Assembly: GCA_041484195.1 (NCBI GenBank)
Contig: JBGPHC010000008.1
Coordinates: forward strand, 62,001-126,000
Direction of reading: 5' to 3'
Length of the DNA stretch: 64,000 nucleotides
Origin: PSRI01 sp041484195
GTDB taxonomy: Bacteria > Bacteroidota > Bacteroidia > Chitinophagales > Chitinophagaceae
Shown: positions 1 through 8,057 of the stretch, piece by piece
How positions within the stretch are numbered: position 1 is the first letter of the stretch
How the letters are laid out: every line of letters starts with the position of its first letter
Translations under genes and position numbers: made by a program
Notes under the pieces: generated by a model
Databases searched by the model: none
What the model was told of the DNA's origin: nothing
Seen by the model: the letters and a program-made list of their open reading frames with translations, nothing else

Positions 1-455
1 ATATCAAACTGGACCGATTGTTTCCTTTAACCAGAACAAAATAGTTGTCATCTGATTCAAAGTCTCCACTCATCAGGTCTGGGTAAGAAGGCAGATCATT
101 GTCTTCATTGGCTCGGAATTCCAACAACTCCTGAATGGAATCAGGCCCATACTTTTTTTCAATTTGTTTCCGAACCTTCGTGGGCAAATTAGACAAGTCT
201 AATGTGGAACAGATGCCAATCAGACCGCCATCTTTTGAAAAATAGGCCCTCAGAGCCTTTCCATCCCGCACAAAACTGGCTCGGTCAAAATTTGGTGTTG
301 CTTCCCAACTTACGTTCGGCACAAAACCAAAATTGTCATTGAATGATCGCTGTGAAAAAAAGGTGACTTTACCTGCCTTACTTCCACTTACCGATGCGAG
401 GCCGACATTTGCTACCAGCAAAACAATGGCCATTAATAATGCTAACTTTTTCATA
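1..455 (-). CDS. Secreted hypothetical protein, C-terminus cut by window edge
   Basis: The frame opens at an ATG at 455 and runs off the left edge without a stop, so about 151 residues are visible. The N-terminus MKKLALLMAIVLLVANVGLA is a clear signal peptide. The mature part is small, hydrophilic and rich in Phe/Asn/Asp, with a segment (LPTKVRKQIEKKYG) like those in the small PepSY-like periplasmic proteins common in Chitinophagaceae. That resemblance is an impression, not a domain match. An AGGAGC stretch (seen as gctcct on the plus strand) lies just upstream of the ATG. Function is unknown; export to the periplasm is the only safe prediction. Confidence 0.7.
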
Positions 456-699
456 GTGCTCCTTTTATGGTTATGAATGATTGATCCGTCCTAACGACAG
501 GAATAAATAAAAGGAGTTTAATGTACTCTTGTTAAGCGAAAGTTATCGGTGCCAGGAGAAATTATTCGAACAGGCGAACTGGAAATTTTTTGCCAATGCA
601 TCAAATGCAGATGACAAGGCAATAAGAATTCATTAACAATCAATCCTGACCGGACCAGCCAGGACATGATTTCGGTAGCTTTAGACTCGATATTTTGTT

Positions 700-1941
700 C
701 TAGATCTTGAGACGGAGCCGCCATTTTTCCAGCAGGCCCCCCAAAATGATCACAATCATCGCAAATAAAAATGATTTGATCAGCCCGACAATTCCTGTCA
801 ACAAAAAGAAGGGCAGGCTTATTTTTGCCAAGGTTACCAGAGCATAGATGATGTATGGAAGTAGATAGCAGGTCAGTGTACTGGTGCCGGCGGGTTTGAT
901 GAGGGCAAACCAGTTTTTCTTGCCTTTGATATCAACCAAAATGATGAGTAGGAGGAAAAAAACGATGCTGATGCCGGTGCAAATGGCGGTCCAGGAAGGC
1001 GTGGCTTTTATTTTCGAGATCCCGCCGAAGGATCGGGTTGCGAATCCAAATAATACCATGAATATGGCCAATAGGCTGAGCACAGACCAACCTAATTGCA
1101 CTCTGCCCTGTGCCGAAAGTCTCCTATAAATGACTGCGACAATCACCCCTGCCATGGTTAAAGCGGGCGAGGATCCTCCAGTCACGATCCACAAATAGGG
1201 CTTGACGGGATTCAGGGCATCGAGCCAGCCGGCATGATTGGCCACATTAAATCCAAAGAAGAAGATCAACGCTGCAACCAATACTCCCAGCCGGCCATTT
1301 CCAATAAGATAAATCCCTGCCACTAACAGGTAGGACCAGCCGATAATCCCCAGGATACCCCACCAATAGGGCCTCATCCAAATAATTGTATCGCCTTCTC
1401 CTCCTTTATACAAAATAGCTAAGGCTATTAAGAGAGCGATTCCGATCCCCTGCCATGTCCACCTCTTTTGTTTCGACATCGTAGCAGGGTAGTCAAGCCA
1501 GACCATGAAGAAGCCCACGGTGATCAATATCTGGTAAACGGGTTTGGAAAGCAGGGCCAGGTGATTGTAATGTTCCAGGTTCACATGGAATACCCCCATC
1601 ACGAGTAAGGCAAGAGTGCGTAGCAGTATATGAAGAGCTGTGCTGGATTTGGATTCCCCTTTCGAAATTCTTGCCTGGATGGCAAAGGGAATTGATAACC
1701 CAACGATGAATAGAAATGCAGGAAAAACAGTGTCGGCCAGACCCATACTGTCATCATTGGCGCCTGTGTGTTCCAGCCATCCGGGAATATCTTTCAGCGA
1801 CCAGAGGTCATTTACGAAGATCATGAGCAGCATGGTAATCGCACGAAATACATCTATGGAAGCCATGCGGCGTGGAACGGTATTCATATTGGCGCGCTTA
1901 ATTGGTTTTGGTTGATCATCCTTCAATCGCCCTGCACTCAT
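700..1941 (-). CDS. DUF5009 / heparan-alpha-glucosaminide N-acetyltransferase-like membrane protein
   Basis: 413 residues with about ten predicted membrane helices. After a short polar N-terminus comes the family signature: 'RMASIDVFRAITMLLMIFVN' at about 26-45, followed by an ADTVFPAFLFIVGLSI helix. Relatives (HGSNAT/NagX/DUF5009) are membrane acyltransferases proposed to act on amino sugars. Its ATG overlaps the stop of the upstream GH20 gene as ATGA (1938-1941), so the two are translationally coupled and probably act on the same GlcNAc-containing substrate. The coupling also supports this start over the internal Met codons. Transacylation of GlcNAc or glucosamine is inferred from family and context only. 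Confidence 0.85.
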   Translation of the reverse strand: MSAGRLKDDQPKPIKRANMNTVPRRMASIDVFRAITMLLMIFVNDLWSLKDIPGWLEHTGANDDSMGLADTVFPAFLFIVGLSIPFAIQARISKGESKSSTALHILLRTLALLVMGVFHVNLEHYNHLALLSKPVYQILITVGFFMVWLDYPATMSKQKRWTWQGIGIALLIALAILYKGGEGDTIIWMRPYWWGILGIIGWSYLLVAGIYLIGNGRLGVLVAALIFFFGFNVANHAGWLDALNPVKPYLWIVTGGSSPALTMAGVIVAVIYRRLSAQGRVQLGWSVLSLLAIFMVLFGFATRSFGGISKIKATPSWTAICTGISIVFFLLLIILVDIKGKKNWFALIKPAGTSTLTCYLLPYIIYALVTLAKISLPFFLLTGIVGLIKSFLFAMIVIILGGLLEKWRLRLKI

Positions 1942-3041
1942 CTTATATTTCCGATGAGGGAATACATATAAGTAAAACTATTCCAGGGCGTATGGCCATC
2001 TGTACTGGTATTATTCTTTCCATAGTATCCATCCATGAATCTGCTCGCACCCGTCCACACCGTTTGAAGCATACCCTGGAAACGATCTTTCATTTCAGAT
2101 GAAGACTGGTTTCTGAAATTGACCATGTCGTGCAACTGAGTGGCGGAGAGACTTGGATTTCTCCAGGGGCAGGTCACCACACGGAATCCTTTCATCGCGA
2201 AATATACGGCGGTTAAATCAGCGCGTTCATAATGCCAATCGCAGATCAATACGTCTTTGGGAATCATATCAATGGCCCGATATGTGTTGTTGTAACTGGC
2301 TTCCCAGATGCCCAGCCCCGTTGACTTGCCATCAATAAGGCGGTCTCCCCAGATCCAAAGTTCCCGATTCTTTTGAGCCAGGTGATTACGAATGGCAGTC
2401 ACTTCCCCCGCAAATAATTCTGCCTTATCCCTTCCCGAACATCGCGGGCATTTGTCATCCCCCAGAATAAAAACTTCGTCCATCCCGGCATGGAACGCAT
2501 CGGTCTCCAATACATCGCAAATCTCATCTACAAGGTCAAAAATGATTTTGTGTAAGCCCGGATATAGCGGACAATAACTCTTGCAATAAAGATTGTCGGC
2601 ATTAGGCCAAACATATTTTTCTGGCATGAGGATATGGGGAGTCTCATCGAATTCGGGATATACTTTCAGGAGCTTATTCGGATGATTCGCCCAGGATTGG
2701 TGACCCAGCAAATTGATTTGGGGAATAATTCGAATATGGTTTGTCTTGCATACCTGCACGATCTTCTTCATGTCTTCTTTTGACAGGGCAATGCTATCCC
2801 TCAATTCAGGATGGCTTTCGTACTGGTAATTATAATCTATCAGGAGCACCAGGGTATTCACTTTGCATGGCGCCAGCTCGTTGCCAATGAATTGCACAAA
2901 TGAATCCACTGAAGCGGGCCGTGGTGACCCAATGCAAAATCCCCTGACGGGAAGCAGGCTGTCAATTTTGGTCTGTGTCTGCCCCGGCTGTGAGAATGAA
3001 AATAAAATGATAACAGCCAGGACAACCTTATGTATTTTCAT
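1938..3041 (-). CDS. Secreted GH20-like beta-N-acetylhexosaminidase
   Basis: 367 residues. The signal peptide is MKIHKVVLAVIILFSFSQPG, with cleavage likely near QTQ. The rest is a TIM-barrel-like catalytic domain. FHAGMDEVFILGDD (about 184-197) matches the H-x-G-x-D-E motif of GH20, in which the Asp-Glu pair performs substrate-assisted hydrolysis. It is shorter than typical GH20 proteins (500 or more residues) and lacks the N-terminal GH20b domain, so it is a minimal catalytic version. Predicted role: release of terminal GlcNAc/GalNAc in the periplasm. The gene leads a two-gene transcript with the DUF5009 protein (ATGA overlap) and has a plausible promoter at 3069-3099. Confidence 0.8.
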   Translation of the reverse strand: MKIHKVVLAVIILFSFSQPGQTQTKIDSLLPVRGFCIGSPRPASVDSFVQFIGNELAPCKVNTLVLLIDYNYQYESHPELRDSIALSKEDMKKIVQVCKTNHIRIIPQINLLGHQSWANHPNKLLKVYPEFDETPHILMPEKYVWPNADNLYCKSYCPLYPGLHKIIFDLVDEICDVLETDAFHAGMDEVFILGDDKCPRCSGRDKAELFAGEVTAIRNHLAQKNRELWIWGDRLIDGKSTGLGIWEASYNNTYRAIDMIPKDVLICDWHYERADLTAVYFAMKGFRVVTCPWRNPSLSATQLHDMVNFRNQSSSEMKDRFQGMLQTVWTGASRFMDGYYGKNNTSTDGHTPWNSFTYMYSLIGNIR

Positions 3042-3068
3042 GAGCAGTGCTTTGTTTTGAGTGTGTTA

Positions 3069-3099
3069 CTAAGATACAGGATAATTCTTATCAATTCAA
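3069..3099 (-). promoter_or_regulatory. Candidate Bacteroidota promoter for GH20 gene
   Basis: Read on the minus strand, TTG (3097-3099), a 20-nt spacer, then TATCTTAG (3069-3076), one base off the TAnnTTTG consensus. It lies 28 nt upstream of the GH20 ATG. Confidence 0.45.
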
Positions 3100-3163
3100 C
3101 AGTCTGTCTGCACGAATCCTGGAAAGGTTAGAATCTAATTTCAATGAATATGCTGCAATTGGA

Positions 3164-3171
3164 TAATTTTG
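3164..3171 (+). promoter_or_regulatory. Promoter -7 element for NIF3-like gene
   Basis: Exact TAATTTTG (TAnnTTTG) at 3164-3171. Transcription would begin near 3178, which excludes the in-frame TTG at 3169 and ATG at 3172 as starts and favours the ATG at 3193. No clear -33 TTG is visible at the expected distance. Confidence 0.5.
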
Positions 3172-3192
3172 ATGACTATAAAAATAGGGAAT

Positions 3193-4131
3193 ATGAACAA
3201 ATACAGACCTTCAGGTAAGCATAGTGGCACCCGTTGGAACCGGCGAAAATTTGTGAATACTCTTATCGTCGCCGGTGGCTTCTTTCCACTATTGGTGAAA
3301 AGTGCATCCGCAAGAGGAGCCTCTCAGCCGGCAGGAAATTCCGGGAAAACGGTTCAGCAGATTATTGACATGATCCTGGCCGAAATACCGGGTGCCCCAT
3401 TTAAGCAGACGGTTGATACCGTTAAGGCCGGTGATGCCAATCAGCAGGTGAGGGGAATAGTTACCACGATGTTTCCTACCGATGCGGTCATTGAACAGGC
3501 TGCCAAACTGGGCGCTAATTTTATAATTGCTCATGAGCCCAGTTTTTATAACCACCTTGACGATACAAGCTGGCTGGAGTATGATGAAGTGTATAAGTTC
3601 AAGGCAGATCTTCTCAGGAAAAATGGAATCGCCATATGGCGTTTTCACGATTATATCCACTCACACCGGCCGGATGGCGTCCGCATGGGCGTATTAACCG
3701 CCCTGGGATGGGAAAAATATTATGATGCGGCAAAACCGCAGGTGTTGACGATACCGGCAAGCAGGCTGGGGGATGTCATTGACTTATTCAAAGATAGGCT
3801 TGGCATTTCAAAACTTAGATTCATGGGCGATCCGAATCAGCCATGCAAAAGGATAGCTATGTCTCCCGGAGCGGCAGGTGGCAGGCCCCAGATCGAGACG
3901 ATCCGCCGGGAAAAACCTGACCTCTTTGTTTGCGGAGAATTGAATGAGTGGGAGACCAGTGAATATGTGAGAGACCTACGGTATATGGGTTCTCCAACCG
4001 CCCTTCTCGTGCTTGGACATATAGTAAGTGAGGAGCCTGGCATGCAATGGCTGGTTGACTGGCTTCAACCCAAGGTTCCTGACATCCCGATCACACATAT
4101 ACCTTCAAAGGATGCTTTTACTTGGGCCTGA
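3193..4131 (+). CDS. Tat-exported NIF3-like dinuclear metal-centre protein
   Basis: 312 residues from the ATG at 3193. The N-terminus carries a twin-arginine signal: RWNRRKFVNTL followed by a hydrophobic stretch and a SASARGA cleavage region. The body is NIF3/YbgI-like. 'FIIAHEPSFYNH' corresponds to the metal-binding 'HHP' loop, with the second His replaced by Glu. 'LGHIVSEEPGM' near the C-terminus corresponds to the GHxxxE metal ligands. NIF3 proteins are usually cytosolic, of uncertain biochemical role, and bind two metals. Export is unusual and, next to the GlcNAc genes, suggests a periplasmic hydrolase-like function; that is inference. It converges on the NagB-like gene with a 30-bp gap. 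Confidence 0.8.
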   Translation: MNKYRPSGKHSGTRWNRRKFVNTLIVAGGFFPLLVKSASARGASQPAGNSGKTVQQIIDMILAEIPGAPFKQTVDTVKAGDANQQVRGIVTTMFPTDAVIEQAAKLGANFIIAHEPSFYNHLDDTSWLEYDEVYKFKADLLRKNGIAIWRFHDYIHSHRPDGVRMGVLTALGWEKYYDAAKPQVLTIPASRLGDVIDLFKDRLGISKLRFMGDPNQPCKRIAMSPGAAGGRPQIETIRREKPDLFVCGELNEWETSEYVRDLRYMGSPTALLVLGHIVSEEPGMQWLVDWLQPKVPDIPITHIPSKDAFTWA

Positions 4132-4161
4132 CGGGTCAAGGATTTTGATTTGAGCATGAAT

Positions 4162-4923
4162 TCAGAGAAGTGTTCCGCTGTCCCGGTCCAGAAACATTAT
4201 CGCATTCTCATGGTTTCTCAGAATGGTGGAAGGAAACCTCTCTTCAATATCTTTCTTCAATGTATTGTACACAGCAATCGCCTTATTTTTTCCAGGCACC
4301 ACGCAGTAAATGAATCTGGCCTTCATTAATGCCGGAATGGTGAGCGTAATGGCTCCTGAAGGCACGTCCTGAATTTTGGCAAAACAGCCGTCTCTTACCT
4401 GTTGCAGACGGGACCTCTCATCCAATTCCACAATTTTTACCAGTAGCCTGTCTTCAAAGTCCGCTACATGAGGATCATTGAAGGCAATATGGTTATTTTC
4501 CCCGATGCCCATGCAGATAATGTCAGCCGGGTTTTTCAGCAAAAGATTGGCATATCGCGTGCATTCCTTTTCAATGCCTGTGGAATGGCCATCCATGTAG
4601 TGGATAGCGCGGAAGGGGAGCCTGTCGAATATTTTATTTTTCAGAAAATATCCAAATTTCATTGGCGAATTTTTCTGGAGGCCAATATACTCGTCCAGGT
4701 GAAAGGCGTTCACCCGGTTCCAATCCAAATTCGTATATCCGCACAAAGATTCCAGGAATTCATTCTGTGAAGGAGCCGCCGCGAAGATGATATTCACCTC
4801 CTCCTGCCGCGATAGTAGTTCGCTGATATTTCGGCTGACTTCTTCCGCTGCCGCGATTCCCATTTCCTTCCTGTTAGGGTAAATCCTGGTGACGAGTTTA
4901 CCAATCTTTGTTTCAGTGTTCAT
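4162..4923 (-). CDS. Glucosamine-6-phosphate deaminase-like protein (variant active site)
   Basis: 253 residues, matching the length of the NagB/6-phosphogluconolactonase fold family. Seen: 'NAFHLDEY' with Asp77, equivalent to the general base Asp72 of E. coli NagB, and 'GIGENNHIAFNDP' (140-151) in place of the usual G-x-G-x-D-G-H-I-A-F-N-E-P. The His is kept (His145), but the canonical Asp141 is Asn143 and Glu148 is Asp150. The predicted reaction is GlcN6P to fructose-6P plus ammonia, but the substitutions leave room for another amino-sugar phosphate. It is last in an operon with the oxidoreductase and NagA (45-bp gap to NagA), which supports a role in GlcNAc catabolism. Confidence 0.85.
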   Translation of the reverse strand: MNTETKIGKLVTRIYPNRKEMGIAAAEEVSRNISELLSRQEEVNIIFAAAPSQNEFLESLCGYTNLDWNRVNAFHLDEYIGLQKNSPMKFGYFLKNKIFDRLPFRAIHYMDGHSTGIEKECTRYANLLLKNPADIICMGIGENNHIAFNDPHVADFEDRLLVKIVELDERSRLQQVRDGCFAKIQDVPSGAITLTIPALMKARFIYCVVPGKNKAIAVYNTLKKDIEERFPSTILRNHENAIMFLDRDSGTLL

Positions 4924-4968
4924 ATTACTGGAAAAATTAAGGGAGGGTTCAGCAGTAGAACTCTTGTT

Positions 4969-6156
4969 TCAGAGGGCGTAAACGATCCTTCCTTTGATAA
5001 TCGTTTTGTCAATCCTGATATCTTCATCAAAAATCACAATATCCGCGTCCATTCCCGATTTCAATGATCCTTTGGTTCCGGATAATCCCATTATGGATGC
5101 CGGCGTAGCGGTCATCATCCTAACAGCATCCACCAGGGGCACTTCGGCCAGGTTTATCATATTTCTGACCAGGTGGTCGGCCGTGGCGACACTTCCCGCA
5201 AAAGAACTCCGGTCGGGCAATTTAGCTACGTTGTCTTCTACCACAACTTTGATCCCACTCTTCAGGCTTCCGAGTATGCTCTCACCCGGTGGCATACCTG
5301 CAGCACGCATGGCATCCGTAATCAATGCCGTTTTTTCTGCTCCCTTCAGCTTATAAACCAATTTCAGCAGGGGAGCGGGAAGGTGAACGCCATCCGCAAT
5401 GATTTCAACAGTCATATCATCGATCAGGTAGGCGCTTTCAATAACACCCGCATAACGATAACCGTTACGACGGGTTACGCCAGACATGGCAGAATAAAAA
5501 TGAGTGGCATGACGGTATCCTCTCTTGAATGCTTCCGATACTTCTTCATAAATGGCATCGGTATGCGCAATGGCGGGAATCACGCCCCTGGATTGAATAT
5601 AGTCGCCAAATTCCAGGGCGCCTTTAAGTTCGGGCGCGGCGCTCCACCTTTTGACAGGGTTGGGCCGCTCCAGTATTTCTCTGTATTCCTTTGGGTCAGG
5701 ATCACGAATATACCTGGCATCCTGCGCTCCCTTCTGACTCATAGCGATATAGGGTCCTTCCAGGTGCATGCCAATGAACTGAGAGCCGAACAGGTTTTCT
5801 TTAGATGCTTTTTCATAGAGGTCCAGAGATTCCAGGATATCCTCTTTTTTACAGGTCAGGGTGGTCGGAGTCATGGCTGTAGTGCCATGGCTGGCATGCA
5901 TTCTCGCCACTTCCAGGAAGGCATTTTTGTTGCCATCCATAAAATCATGGCCGCCGCCGCCATGCACGTGCATATCAATGAATCCAGGGGAGATGTATTT
6001 ACCTCCGGCATCGATCTCCACCGCGCCCGGAATCTCAACAGAAGCCCTCGTCACCAGTTCGATGGTATCACCCGAAATAATGACTGTCCCGTTTCGAATG
6101 ATGCCGCCGGGTGTGATAATTCTTCCGTTAAAGATTTTCAGCTTTGTCGCGTCCAT
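4969..6156 (-). CDS. nagA: N-acetylglucosamine-6-phosphate deacetylase
   Basis: 395 residues, an amidohydrolase of normal family length. Metal and catalytic motifs are in order: DMHVHGGGG (His63, His65), GMHLEGPYI (Glu133), AIAHTDA (His198), HATHFYSAM (His219; usually HLFNAM) and LITDAMRAAG (Asp281, the catalytic base). It converts GlcNAc-6P to GlcN-6P and acetate, feeding the adjacent NagB-like enzyme. It lies between the Tat oxidoreductase (37-bp gap) and the NagB-like gene, all on the same strand, so one transcript is likely. The HFYSAM change near the substrate pocket is a minor variation. Confidence 0.92.
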   Translation of the reverse strand: MDATKLKIFNGRIITPGGIIRNGTVIISGDTIELVTRASVEIPGAVEIDAGGKYISPGFIDMHVHGGGGHDFMDGNKNAFLEVARMHASHGTTAMTPTTLTCKKEDILESLDLYEKASKENLFGSQFIGMHLEGPYIAMSQKGAQDARYIRDPDPKEYREILERPNPVKRWSAAPELKGALEFGDYIQSRGVIPAIAHTDAIYEEVSEAFKRGYRHATHFYSAMSGVTRRNGYRYAGVIESAYLIDDMTVEIIADGVHLPAPLLKLVYKLKGAEKTALITDAMRAAGMPPGESILGSLKSGIKVVVEDNVAKLPDRSSFAGSVATADHLVRNMINLAEVPLVDAVRMMTATPASIMGLSGTKGSLKSGMDADIVIFDEDIRIDKTIIKGRIVYAL

Positions 6157-6193
6157 GATAACGGTAAAGCCTACCGTAATTTCAACCTGCTTT

Positions 6194-7660
6194 TCAAAAC
6201 TTCAAAGACGGCCAGCCTTCGCGGTACTGCCTCTTTACATACTGATTAGCCCTATCAAAATTTGTGACTTTCATGTTGGGTCCATCCCACTGCAGTGTGA
6301 TCCCTCTTCCCGGGTAACTAAATCCTCTGCCACTATTCCTGGGCTCCGCGTAGTTAAAACTCCTTAGCGCGAGGTTGCCCATGAGAATGCATTCCGTAAG
6401 AGGTCCCGCATAGGTTTCAAAAGGCGAATCCACTACCGCCTTACCATAGCCGGCAACGCAGGCATCAATCCACTGGCCATAATGACCTTCCGCTCCATTG
6501 GGCACCCTGGGATATTTTTGGGGAACCGATGTTTCCTTTGTTTTGGATGTCGGCAGCAATTGTGGATTCAGTCCGTATGTGGCGCACATCATTTTACCTT
6601 TGGTACCGATAAACAAAGCCCCATTGCCTCCATCTCCCATGATTTCATTCGGTCCCAATTCTTCAGGACGCTCCGGTTGAATGCCTCCATCCATCCAATG
6701 CAGGCGGATTTCTTGTCCATTCTTTCCAGCGTACTTGAAATGAACCGAAGAGGAAACAGGTCCGCTGTCGGGGAAATTAGCCTGTTGAAAATTCCCGGAA
6801 TATATGGTGCTGACGCTGCAACTGACTTCTGTAGGATAACCCAGTTCCAAAACCTTAAACACGGGCCCGATAATATGGCAACCCATATCGCCCAATGCCC
6901 CTGTACCATAGTCCCACCAGCCGCGCCAATTAAAGGGCACCACATTATTTTCGTATTCCTTTGATCCTGCGGTACCCTGCCATAAATCCCAATTCAATTC
7001 AGCCGGCACAGAAGGCTTGTCATTAGGCCATGCTATTCCCTGCGGCCATACGGGACGGTTAGTCCAACAATATATGGTATGCACATCACCGATAATTCCG
7101 GCATCATGCCATTCTTTCAAAACCCGCACCCCGTCATTTGAAGATCCCTGGTCACCCATTTGAGTCACTACCTTGTATCGTTTAGCAGCTTCCGTTAGAA
7201 TTCTTGCCTCGTCAATATCATGGGTGAGGGGTTTCTGAACATATACATGTTTGCCCAATTGCATGGCATGGAAAGCCACGACGGCATGGTTATGATCGGG
7301 GATGCCCACTGATACCGCGTCAAAATTCTTGCGTTCCTTTTCAAACATTTCCCTCCAGTCATGATAATATTTTGCCTTGGGGAATTGCTTCAGGCTACCC
7401 GCAGACTGGCGATCGTCCACATCACAAATAAATGCAATTTCAGCATTGGTGCTTTTTGCAAAGTGGCGAATGTCATCACCTCCTTTTCCACCGCCTCCCA
7501 CACCGGCTATGAGTAATTTGTCGCTGGGAGCCACATAACCCTTGCCACCAAGCACATGTCTGGGTACAATGTAAAACCCTGCCCCCGTCAAAGCCATGTT
7601 ACGAATAAATTTACGACGGCCCGATGAAGGCCCTTGAGAAGAGCGTTTTTTTCCTTTCAT
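6194..7660 (-). CDS. Tat-exported Gfo/Idh/MocA family oxidoreductase
   Basis: 488 residues. A twin-arginine signal, SGRRKFIRNMALTGAGFYIV, directs folded export with cofactor bound. The Rossmann segment follows (LLIAGVGGGGKGGDDI, about 49-64), then 'VQKPLTHD', the family 'EKP' motif with Gln for Glu, and a C-terminal alpha/beta substrate domain. Secreted members oxidise or epimerise sugar derivatives, and some are NAD-dependent glycosidases (GH109). First gene of the run with nagA and the NagB-like gene, and divergent from a DUF1080 protein. Secreted Gfo/Idh and DUF1080 proteins are often neighbours and are linked to 3-keto-glycoside metabolism. The substrate is not readable from sequence. Confidence 0.85.
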   Translation of the reverse strand: MKGKKRSSQGPSSGRRKFIRNMALTGAGFYIVPRHVLGGKGYVAPSDKLLIAGVGGGGKGGDDIRHFAKSTNAEIAFICDVDDRQSAGSLKQFPKAKYYHDWREMFEKERKNFDAVSVGIPDHNHAVVAFHAMQLGKHVYVQKPLTHDIDEARILTEAAKRYKVVTQMGDQGSSNDGVRVLKEWHDAGIIGDVHTIYCWTNRPVWPQGIAWPNDKPSVPAELNWDLWQGTAGSKEYENNVVPFNWRGWWDYGTGALGDMGCHIIGPVFKVLELGYPTEVSCSVSTIYSGNFQQANFPDSGPVSSSVHFKYAGKNGQEIRLHWMDGGIQPERPEELGPNEIMGDGGNGALFIGTKGKMMCATYGLNPQLLPTSKTKETSVPQKYPRVPNGAEGHYGQWIDACVAGYGKAVVDSPFETYAGPLTECILMGNLALRSFNYAEPRNSGRGFSYPGRGITLQWDGPNMKVTNFDRANQYVKRQYREGWPSLKF

Positions 7661-8057
7661 TGCTATTGGTTTTATTGCAGATAATTAAATGAATGGACAT
7701 GAAATCATGGTTGCCTTGTCAGCAGTCCGGAGCATATGCAAATAACTTTTGTTGTTCTAAAGATACCGAAAAAAATAATTCGATCCGGTGAGCATCGAAA
7801 CAAATCTCCGATAGTTACTGAGAAGACGATTTACTTATTCCTGATTTTGATTGTCTCTATGGCTGTCAGAATCCGACCCGATTTTCCAGATCTGAATAGG
7901 CAGGATCAGGCCATCCGCTATCTGGAAGATATGAGTGACTGCCTGATTCACTAAAATATTCCCTGACAAATCTTTCAAAACTTTGGAAGACAGTAAATCT
8001 TGAGCCCGGCTGGCTTTAAATGAGTACATTCATATCAAATTCTCAAATTTTCATGAC
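7661..8057. other. Divergent intergenic region between oxidoreductase and DUF1080 genes
   Basis: About 400 bases with no convincing gene. Short open frames occur on both strands but have no family resemblance or start context. On the minus strand a TATCTTTA sequence (reverse of 7756-7763), one base off TAnnTTTG, could promote the nag operon. No exact promoter was found for the plus-strand gene. Confidence 0.5.

Noticed and set aside
518..724. 68-codon minus-strand frame overlapping the end of the DUF5009 gene
   Set aside because: No start context, no family features, and the first part reuses DUF5009 coding sequence in another frame.
5173..6249. Long plus-strand open frame (358 codons) across nagA
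   Set aside because: It is antisense to the well-supported nagA; composition is typical of a shadow frame and it has no domain resemblance.
7736..8029. Short frames on both strands in the gap before the DUF1080 gene
   Set aside because: No signal, domain or conserved look; the region is better explained as divergent promoter DNA.
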